NCBI RefSeq assembly: GCF_000196875.2
Contig: NC_014532.2
Location: 3,534,001 to 3,598,000, forward strand
Origin: Halomonas elongata DSM 2581
GTDB taxonomy: Bacteria > Pseudomonadota > Gammaproteobacteria > Pseudomonadales > Halomonadaceae
Length of the DNA: 64,000 nt
Reading direction: 5' to 3'
Each line of letters begins with the position of its first letter. Position 1 is the first letter of the stretch. The position numbers and the translations under genes are program-made. Positions 1 to 10,386 of this stretch are shown piece after piece. Under the pieces are notes generated by a model, which saw only the letters and a program-made list of their open reading frames with translations, was not told where the DNA came from and did no database searches.

Positions 1-1
1 C

Positions 2-1570
2 TCCGGCGAGCCGGATGACATCGACGTGCAACTCGCCAGCGGCCCGGCCGAAGACCTGGACGCCATGCAATGCGACGCCCAGCTGTTCATGCCGACCTCT
101 GACGCCCGCCTGATCGCGGTCGACCCGGCAACCGGCGCGCGCTGCAGCAACTTCGCCGACAACGGCGAGCTCGACCTGCTGCACAACATGCCGTTCAAGC
201 AGGCCGGCTTCTACTATTCCACTTCGCCCCCCGTCGTGGCCGATGGCAAGGTCATCGTCGCCGGCTCGGTCAACGACAACTATGCCGTCGACTCACCGTC
301 CGGCGTGATCCGCGCCTATGACGCCAAGACCGGCGAGCTGGTGTGGAACTGGGATTCCGGCAACCCGGAAGAGACCGCCCCGATCGCCGAAGGCGAGACC
401 TATACCACCAGTTCGCCGAACAGCTGGTCGATCGCCAGCGCCGACGAAGAACTGGGCATGGTCTACTTCCCGATGGGCAACCGCACCCCGGACCAGCTCG
501 GCATGTACCGCAGCGAGGCCGAAGAGAAGTACTCGAGCTCAGTGGTGGCACTGAACCTGGAGACCGGCCAGGTGGAGTGGGTCCAGCAGTTCGTGCACCA
601 CGATCTGTGGGACATGGACACCCCCGCCCAGCCCAGCCTGCTGGATCTCGACACCGAGCAGGGCACCCAGCCGGCCCTGGTGATCCCGACCAAGCAGGGC
701 GACGTCTATGTGCTGAACCGCGAGACCGGCGAGCCGATCCTGCCGGTCTCCGAACAGCCGGCGCCCCAGGGTACCATCGAGGGTGACCATGCCGCCGAGA
801 CCCAGCCGATCTCGAGCCTGAGCTTCCGGCCGCCGACCCTGCGCGAGGCGGACATGTGGGGCGCGACTCCATTCGACCAGCTGATGTGCCGCATCCAGTT
901 CAAGTCGCTGCGCTACGAGGGTCAGTACACGCCACCCTCCGAGCAGGGCACCATCGTCTTCCCGGGCAACTTCGGGGTCTTCAACTGGGGCAGCATCGCG
1001 GTGGATCCCAAGCGCCAGGTGATGTTCGGCATGCCGCTGTACCTGGCCTTCACCTCCACCCTGGTACCCAAGGAGGGCGCCGACCTGGGCGAGACCAACC
1101 AGGGTGAGCACGGCCTCAACGAGAACGCCGGTGGCCCCTATGCGGTCGAGATGAAGCCCTTCCTGTCGCCGTTCGGCGTGCCCTGCCAGCAGCCGCCCTG
1201 GGGCTATGTCGCCGGCACCGATCTGCGTACCGGCGAGATCGCCTGGAAGCACAAGAACGGCACCATCGAGGACATGACGGCGCTGCCGCTGCCGATCAAG
1301 ATGGGTGTGCCGGGCATCGGCGGGCCGATCATCACCGAAAGCGGCGTGGTCTTCCTGGCCGCCAGCGTGGACGACTACCTGCGCGGCTACGACCTCAGCA
1401 CCGGCGAGCAGCTATGGCAAACCCGCTTGCCGGCCGGTGGTCAGGCAACGCCGATGACCTACCTCAACAGCCAGGGCGAGCAGATGGTCGTCCAGGTGGC
1501 CGGCGGGCATGGCTCGATCGGCACCACCATCGGCGACTACGTGGTGGCCTACAAGCTGAAGCAGCAATAG
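2..1570 (+). CDS. gcd: Membrane PQQ-dependent dehydrogenase (glucose/quinate type), 3' part only
   Basis: The reading frame is open from base 2, so the 5' part, with the N-terminal membrane helices, lies left of the window. About 522 residues of a family of roughly 800 are visible. Repeated W-motif blades (for example TGELVWNWD and TGEIAWKH) mark the eight-bladed PQQ beta-propeller. The stretch HHDLWDMD near base 596 is the conserved block of membrane glucose dehydrogenase. The enzyme oxidises an aldose or quinate in the periplasm and passes electrons to ubiquinone. Glucose and quinate/shikimate dehydrogenases are too alike to separate from this part alone. It converges on the next gene across a shared terminator. 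Confidence 0.85.
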   Translation, partial: SGEPDDIDVQLASGPAEDLDAMQCDAQLFMPTSDARLIAVDPATGARCSNFADNGELDLLHNMPFKQAGFYYSTSPPVVADGKVIVAGSVNDNYAVDSPSGVIRAYDAKTGELVWNWDSGNPEETAPIAEGETYTTSSPNSWSIASADEELGMVYFPMGNRTPDQLGMYRSEAEEKYSSSVVALNLETGQVEWVQQFVHHDLWDMDTPAQPSLLDLDTEQGTQPALVIPTKQGDVYVLNRETGEPILPVSEQPAPQGTIEGDHAAETQPISSLSFRPPTLREADMWGATPFDQLMCRIQFKSLRYEGQYTPPSEQGTIVFPGNFGVFNWGSIAVDPKRQVMFGMPLYLAFTSTLVPKEGADLGETNQGEHGLNENAGGPYAVEMKPFLSPFGVPCQQPPWGYVAGTDLRTGEIAWKHKNGTIEDMTALPLPIKMGVPGIGGPIITESGVVFLAASVDDYLRGYDLSTGEQLWQTRLPAGGQATPMTYLNSQGEQMVVQVAGGHGSIGTTIGDYVVAYKLKQQ

Positions 1571-1611
1571 GCCCACACCGGGGCGGCCTTCGGGCTGCCC
1601 CACAGCCAACA

Positions 1612-1651
1612 CGACAAGGCCCCGCCGGGTTATCTCGGCGGGGCCTTGTCG
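1612..1651. terminator. Bidirectional rho-independent terminator
   Basis: A perfect 16-bp GC-rich stem (1612-1627 with 1636-1651) closes an 8-base loop. Arms begin CGACAAGG and end CCTTGTCG. It sits between the convergent PQQ dehydrogenase and the FAH-family gene and can serve both. Confidence 0.85.
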
Positions 1652-1690
1652 TTGGCTATGTCACTGATAACTTTCAGCTCGACCGGGCGC

Positions 1691-2356
1691 TCACTCCGTC
1701 ACTCGAGTCTCCACGCTCAGGCCACCGGTCAGTTGCAGGCGCAGATCCGCGCCACGCGGCAGCTCTCCCACCCCGGCAGGCGTGCCGGTGAGCACGACAT
1801 CACCGGGCAACAGCGTGAAGTGGCGGCTCATTTCCGCCAATAGCATCGGCACCGCAAACAGCATGTCGGCGCCCAGGCCGTGCTGTCGACGCTCGCCATT
1901 CACTTCCAGGCTAAACTCCAGTGCATTCCAGTTCGGTGTCTCGGCGAGCGGCAGGAAGGCCGACATCGGACAGGCACCATCGAAGGCCTTGGCCACTTCC
2001 CAGGGCTGCCCATTGTCTTTCAGGCGCGCCTGGACATCGCGCAGCGTCAGGTCCAGCGCCAGACCGATCCCCACGATGGCACGTTCGGCCTGATCGGGCG
2101 CGGCTTCGCTCAGCGGCTCACCGATCAGCAGTGCCAGTTCCGTCTCGAAATGGACCTCGCCGCGCGCGAACGGGGCCTCGATGGGCGCGGTCAGGTCCGC
2201 GGCACTGGTGGCCGGCTTGATGAACAGCAACGGCTCGCTGGGGACCGGGTTGTTCAACTCCCGGGCATGGTCGGCATAGTTGCGTCCGACGCAGACAATC
2301 TTGCCCAGCGGCTCCGGAAACTGCCGGCCATCGGTGAAACGGGGAACGAAACGCAT
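1691..2356 (-). CDS. Fumarylacetoacetate hydrolase (FAH) family protein, YcgM-like
   Basis: 221 residues, the usual length for single-domain FAH-family enzymes such as YcgM. The start of the fold (GKIVCVGRNYADHA) is near residue 18. The metal-binding acidic set is visible as HFETELALLIGEP in the middle, with a later Asp in LDLTLRDVQ. GTPAGVGEL near the C-terminus is the usual substrate-loop motif. Members hydrolyse or tautomerise beta-keto and oxo acids (acylpyruvate hydrolase, oxaloacetate tautomerase) with Mg2+ in the cytoplasm. The exact substrate cannot be read from sequence. It lies 65 bases downstream of ectD on the same strand and may share its transcript. Confidence 0.85.
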   Translation of the reverse strand: MRFVPRFTDGRQFPEPLGKIVCVGRNYADHARELNNPVPSEPLLFIKPATSAADLTAPIEAPFARGEVHFETELALLIGEPLSEAAPDQAERAIVGIGLALDLTLRDVQARLKDNGQPWEVAKAFDGACPMSAFLPLAETPNWNALEFSLEVNGERRQHGLGADMLFAVPMLLAEMSRHFTLLPGDVVLTGTPAGVGELPRGADLRLQLTGGLSVETRVTE

Positions 2357-2421
2357 GTCCGACTCGACTCCTTGTTAGAGGGAGGCCCGAAAAGGGCCGT
2401 ACTTGTTAGTCTACCCCCGAG

Positions 2422-3420
2422 TCAGCCATCCGGCGACCACGCCTCATCCGGCTCGTGGGCCAGGAAGCGCGGGCGGCGCTTGGAGGCCGCATAAGGTTCG
2501 ACGCAGCGGTTGTCACGACGGTTGTAGACGAAAAAGGCGTTGCTGCGCGGATCCGGCGACATGTTGGCGTTGGAGCCGTGCAGGGTATTGCAGTCGAACA
2601 GCAGCAGGCCACCCGCCGCGCCGGTGGGCGCTTCGATACCATGTCGGTCGATCAACTCGCGCAGCGCCTGGCGGCTCGGCACGCCGAATTCCTGGGTCTT
2701 GAGCGACTGCCGGTGATGATCCTCCGGCGTTTCACCCAGGCACGGCACGAATACCCGGTGTGAGCCGGGCACCAGCATCAGCGGCCCGTTGAAGGTGTGG
2801 TTGTCGGTCAGCACGATGGACGCACTCACCGCATGCATGGCGGGCATGCCATCCTCGGCGTGCCAGGTTTCAAAATCGGAATGCCAATTGAAGCCCTTGC
2901 CCTCGAAGCCGGGCTTGTAGTTGATGCGCGACTGATGGACATAGGGCTCGCCGCCGAGAATCTGCCGGGCGCGACCCATCAGGCGTTCGTCGTTGGCCAG
3001 GCGGCTGAAGACTCGCGACAGGTAGTGCACCGCGAACAGCGAGCGGATCTCGTTGCCCTGCGGCTCGGTGATGGCGAAGTCTCGTCCGCGGAAGTCATCC
3101 CGGGCCAGCAGGGCGTTGAGTTCGTGGCGCAACGCCTCGAGTTCCTCGCCTTTCAGGAAGTCCGGCTCGAAGATGAAGCCCTGGCGCTCGAAGGTATCGA
3201 GCTGCGCGGCCGAGAGCGGCCCATCGGCCTCCTCTCCCTTGACCACCGGCTCGCGGCGATTGAGCCAGGGAAGATCCAGCGGCTCGCTCAGTCGGGTCGG
3301 ATAGGGATCCTGCCCCGGACGCGGCGCGCTACGGATCCGGCTGTCGGCCTCGGGTGTCTCCGTGGCGATATGCAGGTTCGCTTGTGGCAGCGGTCGGTTG
3401 GACGATGTCTGCACTGACAT
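2422..3420 (-). CDS. ectD: Ectoine hydroxylase EctD
   Basis: 332 residues, the full length of halomonad EctD. This Fe(II)/2-oxoglutarate dioxygenase of the PhyH family converts ectoine to 5-hydroxyectoine. The signature FNWHSDFETWHAEDGMP carries the first two iron ligands (HxD), and NTLHGS near the C-terminus supplies the distal His. A strong ribosome site (AAAGGAGG) ends eight bases before the ATG. No ectABC lies next to it, which is common where ectD is a separate locus. Its presence is the main argument for a halophilic host. Confidence 0.96.
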   Translation of the reverse strand: MSVQTSSNRPLPQANLHIATETPEADSRIRSAPRPGQDPYPTRLSEPLDLPWLNRREPVVKGEEADGPLSAAQLDTFERQGFIFEPDFLKGEELEALRHELNALLARDDFRGRDFAITEPQGNEIRSLFAVHYLSRVFSRLANDERLMGRARQILGGEPYVHQSRINYKPGFEGKGFNWHSDFETWHAEDGMPAMHAVSASIVLTDNHTFNGPLMLVPGSHRVFVPCLGETPEDHHRQSLKTQEFGVPSRQALRELIDRHGIEAPTGAAGGLLLFDCNTLHGSNANMSPDPRSNAFFVYNRRDNRCVEPYAASKRRPRFLAHEPDEAWSPDG

Positions 3421-3558
3421 CCAATACCTCCTTTCAAAGTCGGAATGGGTTCAGATTCGAGCTCGTTACCGACGGCGGTCAGCCGCGGGCGGTCCATTCT
3501 GGACCCGCGTGGAGAGGGTGGTGACATTAGGGGCGGTTTTCAAGGGGCAGGCATTTCC

Positions 3559-3606
3559 ATGCCCGACGCATCGGGCATGGATGACCCACCGGCGAACCGG
3601 TGGGTC
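3559..3606. terminator. Two adjacent perfect hairpins between ectD and zinT
   Basis: Hairpin one pairs 3559-3567 with 3572-3580 (loop CGCA). Hairpin two pairs 3583-3592 with 3597-3606 (loop CGAA). The TCGGGCATG arm recurs at 3605-3613. There is no long T-run, so they may act as weak terminators or be a REP-like palindromic unit just downstream of zinT. Confidence 0.5.
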
Positions 3607-3620
3607 GGGCATGAAAAGGC

Positions 3621-4349
3621 CTAGTGGGCCTTCATTTCACGGACGATCTCATCACCGCTCAGGCTGGAAGGATAATAGGTCGGCCAGTTCGTGACTTCCT
3701 CCAGCAAGGCTTCCCGGTCGTCACCCCAGTAAAGGTGGTAGTGATCGGCATCGGTCGGATAGATGCTGTGGTCGCTGAACTGGATATATTCGGGAAGCTC
3801 GTCACCGCCCTGCTCCAGCTCGAAGATGAAGCGCACGCCGCGGTTGCCAGCCTCATAGGTCAGGATTTCATAGCCGTCGTAGGCATACTCGCCGGACATC
3901 GACTCGCCCCCTTCATGGAAGGTGACGGTGCTGCCATCGATCACGATGCGATCGACATCCGTCTCGTAGCCTGTCGCATAGTATTCCTTGTATTCCTCGG
4001 CAGTCTTCCCGTCGCTTTTCTCCGCCTTGTAGGCCATGACCGGATCGAGCGTGCCATCCTGGAGGTATGGATAAACCGACTGCCAGTCCCCTTCCCAATC
4101 GGAAAGCGGCCGGTCCTTCACCTGACTGTCCTCGAAATAGCCGGCATAGATGTCGCTGTCATGATCGTGACCGTGATCATGGCTGTGCCCGTGGTCATGG
4201 TCGTGATCATGTCCGTGGTCATGACTGTGCCCGTGATCATGGTCATGCTCACCGTGACCGTTTTCATGCGCCAGCGCCGCTTGACCGGCGGCCATCGCCA
4301 GCAAGCTGATGGCCAGGACACTCGCTCTCTTTGCATATGGCATGTCCAT
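3621..4349 (-). CDS. zinT: ZinT zinc-binding periplasmic protein with long His/Asp leader
   Basis: 242 residues. A Sec signal peptide ends near residue 27. Then comes a His/Asp-rich stretch of about 38 residues, and then a complete ZinT/YodA domain (GYFEDSQVKDRPLSDW to the C-terminal REMKAH). The metal-site cluster HSIYPTDADHYHLYW is present. ZinT scavenges Zn (or Cd) in the periplasm and hands it to ZnuA. It lies downstream of znuA on the same strand but has its own AT-rich palindrome upstream. A second ATG six bases inside is an alternative start; the first is chosen for its GAGAGGG ribosome site. Confidence 0.93.
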   Translation of the reverse strand: MDMPYAKRASVLAISLLAMAAGQAALAHENGHGEHDHDHGHSHDHGHDHDHDHGHSHDHGHDHDSDIYAGYFEDSQVKDRPLSDWEGDWQSVYPYLQDGTLDPVMAYKAEKSDGKTAEEYKEYYATGYETDVDRIVIDGSTVTFHEGGESMSGEYAYDGYEILTYEAGNRGVRFIFELEQGGDELPEYIQFSDHSIYPTDADHYHLYWGDDREALLEEVTNWPTYYPSSLSGDEIVREMKAH

Positions 4350-4421
4350 GATGCCCTCTCTTTCGTTATAGGTTGATCGTTATCGATTGATTTTTCTGTA
4401 GAACCCGGCAAAACAAAATAC

Positions 4422-4434
4422 GTTATATCATAAC
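4422..4434. promoter_or_regulatory. Putative Zur box upstream of zinT
   Basis: GTTATATCATAAC is an interrupted palindrome with GTTAT/ATAAC arms, 73 bases before the zinT start in AT-rich DNA. It shares the CATAACAATAA context with the box in the znuA-znuC gap. The form matches gammaproteobacterial Zur operators (TGTTATA-TATAACA). Confidence 0.7.
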
Positions 4435-4483
4435 AATAAGATTTTCTTCAACGAGCCTTGTCGATCCTGTGGAGAGACCTCGA

Positions 4484-5485
<1,002 letters not shown>

Positions 5486-5534
5486 GACATCCTCCAGGAA
5501 CAGGTGTGGTGCAAAGGAATTGAGCGACGAATAT

Positions 5535-5550
5535 TTATGTTATAACATAA
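5535..5550. promoter_or_regulatory. Putative Zur operator in the znuA-znuC divergent promoter
   Basis: TTATGTTATAACATAA is a perfect 16-bp palindrome between divergent znuA and znuC. It contains the TGTTATAACA core typical of Zur sites, so it probably represses both directions when zinc is sufficient. Confidence 0.82.
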
Positions 5551-5622
5551 CAATAAAGTCAAGCACGCCATCCCCGCATTGCCCGCATCGCATTATCCCG
5601 GCTGGTTGCCGGAAGAGGTTCC

Positions 5623-6351
5623 ATGACACTGCTGAGCATCGAACATCTGGATGTCGACATCGATGGCCGCGCCATCCTCGACAACATCCATCTCGCTATC
5701 GAACGCGGCGAGATCGTCACCATCGTCGGCCCCAACGGCTCGGGCAAGACCACGCTTTTGAAAGCCATTATCGGCTCGCTGACACCGGCATGGGGCAAGC
5801 TACATCGTGCCCCCGGCCTGGTGATGGGGTATGTGCCGCAGCGCCTTCACCTCGACCCGACGCTGCCGATGACAGTGACCCGGTTCATGGGACTACCCCG
5901 GCGGCACGCCCCCGAGCGGATCGAACAGGCCCTGGAGAGGGCCGGCGCTGCAGGGCTGGGCAGGCTCCAGATGAGTTCACTGTCGGGCGGCCAGTTCCAG
6001 CGCATCCTGTTGGCCCGCGCCTTGCTCGAGTCTCCCGACCTGTTGATTCTCGACGAGGCGACCCAAGGGCTCGATCAGCGCGGCGTCGCCGACTTCTACC
6101 GGCAACTGGAGTCGGTGCGACGCGAACTCGACTGCGGCATTCTGATGGTCAGTCACGAGCTGCATGTGGTGATGCGGGCCTCGGATCGCGTCGTCTGCCT
6201 GAACAAGTCCATCTGCTGCGAAGGCACGCCGCAGCGCGTGGCCACCTCACCGGCCTACCAGGCCATGTTCGGGCATGACATCCAGGATGCCTTCGCCCTG
6301 TACCGGCATGACCACGCCCATCGGCAGGAAACGGCGGAGCTGGCCTCATGA
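5623..6351 (+). CDS. znuC: ZnuC, zinc ABC transporter ATPase
   Basis: 242 residues, normal for the family. Walker A GPNGSGKTT at about residues 36-44, signature LSGGQFQR and Walker B LLILDEATQ are all intact, as is the switch His in MVSHELH. It powers zinc uptake by ZnuB at the inner membrane. A short His-containing tail (HDHAHRQE) may bind metal. The stop overlaps the znuB start (ATGA), so the two are translationally coupled. The Zur-like palindrome lies 73 bases upstream. Confidence 0.95.
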   Translation: MTLLSIEHLDVDIDGRAILDNIHLAIERGEIVTIVGPNGSGKTTLLKAIIGSLTPAWGKLHRAPGLVMGYVPQRLHLDPTLPMTVTRFMGLPRRHAPERIEQALERAGAAGLGRLQMSSLSGGQFQRILLARALLESPDLLILDEATQGLDQRGVADFYRQLESVRRELDCGILMVSHELHVVMRASDRVVCLNKSICCEGTPQRVATSPAYQAMFGHDIQDAFALYRHDHAHRQETAELAS

Positions 6352-7163
6352 TATTCGACGACTTCCTGGTCCGTGCCGCCCTGGCCGGCATCGGCGTCGC
6401 CCTGGCCGCAGCCCCTCTCGGCTGCTTCGTGGTGTGGCGGCGCATGGCCTATTTCGGCGATGCCACTGCCCACGCCGCCGTTCTCGGCGTCGCCCTCTCG
6501 CTGGTCCTGTCGACCTCGATCCTTGCCGGCGTGCTGGCCACCTCACTGATCATGGCAACGATCGTCTCGACGCTCAGCGGCCGGGGCTATGCCATGGATA
6601 CCCTGCTGGGCGTCATGGCACATTCGGCGCTGGCCCTCGGCCTGGTGGCGGTGTCCTTCGTCTCCGGGGTGCGGATCGACCTGATGGCCTACCTGTTCGG
6701 CGACATCCTCGCCGTCGGCAAGGCCGACCTGGCCGTCATCTGGGCCGGAGCGGCCCTCGTCCTGGGGCTGATGGGGTGGCGCTGGCCGAATCTGTTGACC
6801 GCCACGCTCAATACCGACCTCGCCTACGCCAGCGGCATCGACCCGAAACGCGAACAGCTTATCCTGACCCTGTCGCTCGCCGTGGTCGTGGCCGTGGCCT
6901 TGAAAGTCGTGGGGGTGCTGTTGATTGCCGCCTTGCTGATCATTCCGGCGGCCACGGCGCGTCCTTTCAGCCGCACGCCGGAGACCATGGCACTGCTGGC
7001 CGCCGCCTTCGGAGCGAGCGCCACCACCGGCGGGCTGCAGGCCGCATTCTGGCTGGACACACCGACCGGCCCGACCATCGTCAGCCTGGCGGCGATGCTG
7101 TTCGCCCTTTCCAGTCTGGCCGGACGCCTGAAGACCCGCATCATGAAGACGGTGGGGCAGTAA
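6348..7163 (+). CDS. znuB: ZnuB, zinc ABC transporter permease
   Basis: 271 residues of the ABC-3 permease family. Hydrophobic segments run almost end to end (about eight or nine helices). The family block YFGDATAHAAVLGVAL lies near residues 30-45, and a second conserved part (VVGVLLIAALLIIPAATA) lies towards the C-terminus. It forms the zinc channel with ZnuC. The start is fixed by the ATGA overlap. The next feature downstream is a MITE-like insertion. Confidence 0.95.
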   Translation: MIFDDFLVRAALAGIGVALAAAPLGCFVVWRRMAYFGDATAHAAVLGVALSLVLSTSILAGVLATSLIMATIVSTLSGRGYAMDTLLGVMAHSALALGLVAVSFVSGVRIDLMAYLFGDILAVGKADLAVIWAGAALVLGLMGWRWPNLLTATLNTDLAYASGIDPKREQLILTLSLAVVVAVALKVVGVLLIAALLIIPAATARPFSRTPETMALLAAAFGASATTGGLQAAFWLDTPTGPTIVSLAAMLFALSSLAGRLKTRIMKTVGQ

Positions 7164-7183
7164 GTGGTCCTTCAGTGCTCTAA

Positions 7184-7326
7184 GGAAATGCTGAATAAAT
7201 AGCCGAGCATAGTGAAGCGCAAGGCGCCCGGAGCACAGAAAGCGAGACATAACAATAGGTTAGGCGAGCTTTCGAGCACCGCGTAACGCAGCGATTTGCA
7301 TGCACAGGCATTTATACAGTGTTTCC
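7184..7326. mobile_element. 143-bp MITE-like element, IS5-type ends
   Basis: GGAAATGCTGAATAAAT at the left end and the complement of ATTTATACAGTGTTTCC at the right match at 14 of 17 positions. Both ends are flanked by CTAA (7180-7183 and 7327-7330), a YTAR-type 4-bp target duplication as in IS5-group elements. There is no transposase inside, so it is probably a non-autonomous derivative moved in trans. The right CTAA contains the hisF stop codon. Confidence 0.75.
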
Positions 7327-8100
7327 CTAAAGGCGCATCTCGATACCCCGCTCGGCCATATACCGCTTGGCCTCGGGAATGCTGTATTCCCCGAAGTGGA
7401 AGATGCTGGCGGCCAGTACCGCATCGGCTCCGCCGTCCTTGACGCCTTCCACCAGGTGGTCGAGGTTGCCGACGCCGCCGGAGGCGATAACCGGCACGCT
7501 GACCGCATCGCTGATCGCTCGGGTCACGCCGAGGTCGAAGCCCTGCTTGGTGCCGTCGCGGTCCATGCTGGTCAGCAGCAGCTCGCCGGCCCCCAGTTCC
7601 ACCATCTTCTGTGCCCACTCCACGGCGTCCAGGCCAGTGGACCGGCGGCCGCCATGGGTGAAGATCTCCCAACGCGGCGTCTCGTTGTCGCCGGAGACCC
7701 GCTTGGCGTCGATGGCGACCACGATGCACTGGCTGCCGAAGCGTTCCGCGGCTTCATGGACGAACTCGGGATTGTGCACGGCGGCGGTGTTGATCGAGAC
7801 CTTGTCGGCGCCGGCATTGAGCATGGTGCGGATATCGTCGCAGGTGCGAATGCCGCCCCCCACGGTCAAGGGAATGAACACCTCGCCGGCGATGCGCTCG
7901 ACCATTTCCACCGTGGTGTCGCGATCCTCGTGACTGGCCGTGATGTCGAGAAAGGTGATCTCGTCGGCCCCTTGATGGTTATAGCGCTGGGCGACCTCCA
8001 CCGGATCACCGGCATCGCGGATGCCGACGAAGTTGACGCCCTTGACCACGCGCCCCGCGTCGACGTCCAGGCAGGGAATGATGCGCTTGGCGAGTCCCAT
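7327..8100 (-). CDS. hisF: HisF, imidazole glycerol phosphate synthase cyclase subunit
   Basis: 257 residues, a (beta/alpha)8 barrel. Catalytic Asp12 (CLDVDAGR) and Asp131 (VVAIDAKR) are present, as are the phosphate-binding loops TVGGGIR and IASGGVG. It uses ammonia from HisH to make IGP and AICAR in histidine synthesis. It is the last gene of hisBHAF on this strand and follows hisA by three bases. Its TAG stop lies within the target duplication of the adjacent MITE, and the insertion left the frame intact. Confidence 0.97.
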   Translation of the reverse strand: MGLAKRIIPCLDVDAGRVVKGVNFVGIRDAGDPVEVAQRYNHQGADEITFLDITASHEDRDTTVEMVERIAGEVFIPLTVGGGIRTCDDIRTMLNAGADKVSINTAAVHNPEFVHEAAERFGSQCIVVAIDAKRVSGDNETPRWEIFTHGGRRSTGLDAVEWAQKMVELGAGELLLTSMDRDGTKQGFDLGVTRAISDAVSVPVIASGGVGNLDHLVEGVKDGGADAVLAASIFHFGEYSIPEAKRYMAERGIEMRL

Positions 8101-8103
8101 GAT

Positions 8104-8856
8104 TCAGCTCCCGGTTCGTTGGCGGGTGAGTTCATCGCACAGCCGCTGGCCCTCGGCCACATCCAGGCTGCCTTCGTAGATGGCGCGACCAGTGATGGCA
8201 CCGAGAATCCCCGGCTCCCCGGCCTCGACCAGCGAGCGCAGATCGTCGAGGTTGGTGACACCGCCCGAGGCGATCACCGGCAGGCCGCCCTGGCGGGCCA
8301 GCTCGGCGGTGGCCTCGACATTGACGCCGCCCATCATTCCGTCACGGGCAATATCGGTATAAACGATAGCCGAAACCCCATCATCGGCGAAGCGCTTGGC
8401 GAGTTCCGTGGCCTTGATGGTGGACACCTCGGCCCAGCCATCGGTGGCCACGAAACCGTCGCGAGCATCGAGACCGACGATCACATGATCCGGAAAGGCA
8501 CGACACATCTCGGTGACGAAGTCGGGTTCCTTGACCGCCTTGGTGCCGATGATCACCTGGGAGACGCCAGCATCCAGGTAGTGCTCGATGGTCGACGCAC
8601 TACGAATGCCGCCGCCGATCTGGATCGGCAGCTCCGGGTAGGCCCGGGCGATGGCGGTGACCGCCTCGCCGTTGATCGGCCTTCCCTCGAAGGCACCATT
8701 GAGATCGACCAGATGCAGACGGCGCGCTCCGGCCTCGACCCAGCGAGCGGCCATGGCCACCGGATCGTCGCCGTAGGTGGTGGCGTCGTCCATGCGCCCC
8801 TGCTTGAGACGGACGCACTTGCCATCCTTGAGATCGATGGCGGGAATTACCAGCAT
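8104..8856 (-). CDS. hisA: HisA, ProFAR isomerase
   Basis: 250 residues from the ATG chosen here. The upstream in-frame extension is rejected because GGAGG lies seven bases before this ATG and [17 protein letters not shown] is the family N-terminus. Catalytic Asp8 and Asp130 (VGLDARDG) are present, with phosphate loops IGGGIRS and IASGGVT. It performs the Amadori isomerisation that precedes HisF/HisH. A 35-base gap separates it from hisH. Confidence 0.97.
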   Translation of the reverse strand: MLVIPAIDLKDGKCVRLKQGRMDDATTYGDDPVAMAARWVEAGARRLHLVDLNGAFEGRPINGEAVTAIARAYPELPIQIGGGIRSASTIEHYLDAGVSQVIIGTKAVKEPDFVTEMCRAFPDHVIVGLDARDGFVATDGWAEVSTIKATELAKRFADDGVSAIVYTDIARDGMMGGVNVEATAELARQGGLPVIASGGVTNLDDLRSLVEAGEPGILGAITGRAIYEGSLDVAEGQRLCDELTRQRTGS

Positions 8857-8891
8857 GTCAAATCCTCCAGGGCACGGGCCCGGTGCGCCAT

Positions 8892-9533
8892 TCAGGGCGT
8901 CCAGTGAACGAAGTTTTCCAGCAGCCTGAGACCGGCCCGAGAGCTCTTCTCCGGATGGAACTGCACGGCGAAGGTGGCATCGCGGCCGGTTGCCACATGG
9001 GCCGAGACCCGGCCGTAATCGGTGGCACCGAACAGGGTGGCGTCGTCTTCGACCTCGACATAATAGCTGTGCACGAAGTAGAAGTGCTCGTCCTGGTCGA
9101 TGCCCTGCCACAACGGGTGGTCCTGATGCTGATGCACCAGGTTCCAGCCCATGTGCGGCACCTTGCACCGATTGCCGCTCTCGTCGCGCATGTCGGCGGG
9201 GAAGCGCCGCACCTGGCCGGGCATGAAGCCCAGGCAATCGATGCCGCCGTTCTCCTCGCTGCGCTCGTGAAGCATCTGCTGACCGACGCAGATACCCAGC
9301 AACGGCTTGGCCTGGCTGGCCAGCAGCTCCTCCACCAGGCCACGCAATTCGGTGCGCTCCAGCTCGCCCACGCAGTCGCGAATGGCGCCCTGGCCCGGCA
9401 GCACCAGCCGCGTGGCGCCATTGATGCGTCGCGCATCACGGGTCACCACGACATTTTCGTGGGTCACGTGCTCCAATGCCTTGGCGACGGAATGCAGGTT
9501 GCCCATTCCGTAGTCGATGACGGCAATGGTCAT
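8892..9533 (-). CDS. hisH: HisH, glutamine amidotransferase subunit of IGP synthase
   Basis: 213 residues in the class I amidotransferase fold. The nucleophile is Cys82 in LLGICVGQQ, and the His193/Glu195 pair is in VQFHPEKSS. The N-terminus [14 protein letters not shown] is the family start; the longer upstream reading is rejected. It releases ammonia from glutamine for HisF. It lies between hisB and hisA in the same direction. Confidence 0.97.
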   Translation of the reverse strand: MTIAVIDYGMGNLHSVAKALEHVTHENVVVTRDARRINGATRLVLPGQGAIRDCVGELERTELRGLVEELLASQAKPLLGICVGQQMLHERSEENGGIDCLGFMPGQVRRFPADMRDESGNRCKVPHMGWNLVHQHQDHPLWQGIDQDEHFYFVHSYYVEVEDDATLFGATDYGRVSAHVATGRDATFAVQFHPEKSSRAGLRLLENFVHWTP

Positions 9534-9615
9534 GGGGTGCTCCTCATGTCGGTCGGCGGATTCAGGAAACACGGCTCCTGCGCCCTGCACTGCACGGCGC
9601 GGCCCGGTGCTTCCT

Positions 9616-10209
9616 TCACAGGCTGCCCTTGGTGGACGGCATCCGGCCGGCCATGCGCGGGTCCTCGGCAGCGGCCATGCGCAGGGCGCGGCCGAAGGCC
9701 TTGAAGATGGTCTCCGCCTGGTGGTGGGCATTGAAGCCCTTCAGGTTGTCGATATGCAGGGTGACCCGGGCGTGATTGACGAACCCCTGGAAGAACTCCC
9801 AGAACAGTTGGGTGTCCATCTGACCCAGGACGGCACGGGTGAACTCGACATCCATGAACAGGCCCGGACGCCCGGAAAAGTCCACCACGACCCGGGACAA
9901 CGCCTCGTCGAGCGGCACATAGGCATGGCCATAGCGGTAGATGCCACGCTTGTCGCCAATCGCCTGATCGAAGGCCTGCCCCAGGGTGATGCCGAGATCC
10001 TCGACCGTATGGTGAGCGTCGATGTGCAGATCGCCCACCGCCTTGATGTCGAGGTCGATGAGCCCGTGGCGCGCCACCTGATCGAGCATGTGATCGAGGA
10101 AGGGCACACCGGTCTCGCAGGTCAACCGCCCCTCGCCGTCGAGGTTCACGGTGACCGTGATCTGGGTTTCCTTGGTGTCGCGGGTGACCGTGGCGGTACG
10201 CTCGGACAT
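9616..10209 (-). CDS. hisB: HisB-type imidazoleglycerol-phosphate dehydratase (monofunctional)
   Basis: 197 residues, the length of the monofunctional enzyme; no HisB-N phosphatase domain is attached. Both duplicated metal motifs are visible: [11 protein letters not shown] in the first half and [11 protein letters not shown] in the second. The start at MSERTATV fits family alignments better than the longer upstream reading. It is the first gene of this his block. The 177-base gap before the divergent GNAT gene must hold the promoter. Confidence 0.96.
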   Translation of the reverse strand: MSERTATVTRDTKETQITVTVNLDGEGRLTCETGVPFLDHMLDQVARHGLIDLDIKAVGDLHIDAHHTVEDLGITLGQAFDQAIGDKRGIYRYGHAYVPLDEALSRVVVDFSGRPGLFMDVEFTRAVLGQMDTQLFWEFFQGFVNHARVTLHIDNLKGFNAHHQAETIFKAFGRALRMAAAEDPRMAGRMPSTKGSL

Positions 10210-10386
10210 GTTGAATCTCCAGCGCCATGGCGCTTGTCGTAAGAAGACCGGCCGCTTGGACCAGAAGGCGCCGATGGCAGGCCGCCGACGCAGAATCGCC
10301 ATTATAGTGAAACGCCACCCCCATCCGCTACAATGCCAACCATTCAGCGATGGCGGTATTCGCCACCCTAGACGGGAGAATCATGC

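Noticed and set aside
4118..4411. Open frames opposite and beside the His-rich parts of zinT and znuA
   Set aside because: They come from simple CATGAT/CACGAC repeats and have Thr-Met-Ile or Arg-Gly low complexity only.
7300..8907. A 535-codon frame on the plus strand opposite hisF and hisA
   Set aside because: It is a GC-rich shadow of two certain genes; it has no family pattern and no ribosome site.
8104..9237. A 377-codon version of HisA with a long N-terminal extension
   Set aside because: The extension runs through hisH in another frame, and GGAGG plus the family N-terminus place the start at 8856.
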